From the NCBI GenBank assembly GCA_039815505.1, contig JBCBZE010000178.1:1-7326 (forward strand): a stretch of 7,326 bases of DNA, given 5' to 3'. The translations under genes were made by a program, and so were the position numbers. Origin of the DNA: CANLWN01 sp039815505. GTDB taxonomy: Bacteria > Bacteroidota > Bacteroidia > Flavobacteriales > Flavobacteriaceae. The notes under the pieces were generated by a model. That model was not told the DNA's origin. It ran no database searches and worked only from the letters and a program-made list of their open reading frames with translations. Shown here piece after piece: positions 7,220 to 7,326 of the stretch; the stretch's first letter is position 1; every line of letters begins with the position of its first letter.

Positions 7220-7326
7220 ATGGAGTCCGTAATGGAATTTGGGGATTGGATCGTTTTAGGTATCTATCTTTTAGCATTGATCGGGGTGGCCGTTTGGGTA
7301 ATTCTACAAAAGAACAAGGATACAGA
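7220..7326 (+). CDS. Sodium:solute symporter (SSS family), N-terminal fragment, probable xylose transporter
   Basis: An open frame runs from the ATG at 7220 to the right edge (35 codons, no stop). It reads MESVMEFGDWIVLG, then a hydrophobic helix (IYLLALIGVAVWVIL), then a basic stretch QKNKDT. This order (short head, DW-I-V, first membrane helix, lysine-rich loop) is the usual N-terminus of SSS-family sodium/sugar cotransporters, which continue with a DYFLAGR-like motif not reached here. The protein would sit in the inner membrane and import xylose with sodium; the substrate is inferred from its place right after xylBA, as in other Bacteroidota xylose operons. The start is either 7220, three bases after the xylA stop, or the in-frame ATG at 7232, which gives MEFGDWIV and matches typical family starts equally well. 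The fragment is too short to exclude another transporter family completely. Confidence 0.72.
   Translation, partial: MESVMEFGDWIVLGIYLLALIGVAVWVILQKNKDT

Noticed and set aside
1..7326. Novel system, mobile element, CRISPR array or defence island
   Set aside because: Every large frame belongs to a well-known xylan/xylose family, there are no transposase, integrase or long repeat signatures, and no frameshifts are visible in the genes.

Overview
The window looks like a piece of a xylan/xylose utilisation locus from a Bacteroidota bacterium, most likely a (marine-type) Flavobacteriia member. Reasons: moderate-to-low GC coding sequence; A-rich translation leaders (TTTAAAAGAA just before two of the starts) in place of clear Shine-Dalgarno sites; a lipoprotein-type GH3 enzyme carrying a PA14 insert; a class II xylose isomerase of the Bacteroides/Flavobacteria kind; and a sodium:solute symporter directly downstream. 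The taxonomic call is an inference from protein style, not a database match.

All genes lie on the + strand. From left to right: a GH10 endo-xylanase with an N-terminal beta-sandwich (probable carbohydrate-binding) domain, cut by the left edge (1-1545); a GH3 beta-xylosidase lipoprotein with a PA14 insert and a C-terminal Fn3-like domain (1614-4265); a 136-bp gap with possible regulatory palindromes; xylulokinase xylB (4402-5883); xylose isomerase xylA (5897-7216); and the first ~35 codons of an SSS-family sodium symporter (from 7220, cut by the right edge). The gaps are 68, 136, 13 and 3 bp, so xylB-xylA-symporter are tightly packed and the GH10-GH3 pair forms a second block just upstream.

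Together the genes give a nearly linear route: GH10 cuts xylan into xylo-oligosaccharides, the GH3 lipoprotein releases xylose from them in the envelope, the symporter brings xylose into the cytoplasm, XylA converts it to xylulose, and XylB phosphorylates it to xylulose 5-phosphate for the pentose phosphate pathway. No SusC/SusD pair, regulator, tRNA, mobile element or CRISPR is visible here.

I see no sign of a new biological system. The points worth a second look are modest: the cysteine-bearing N-terminal domain of the GH10, the PA14 insert in the GH3, a LacI-operator-like palindrome flanked by a phased repeat before xylB, matching translation leaders before two genes, and the 3-bp junction into the symporter.
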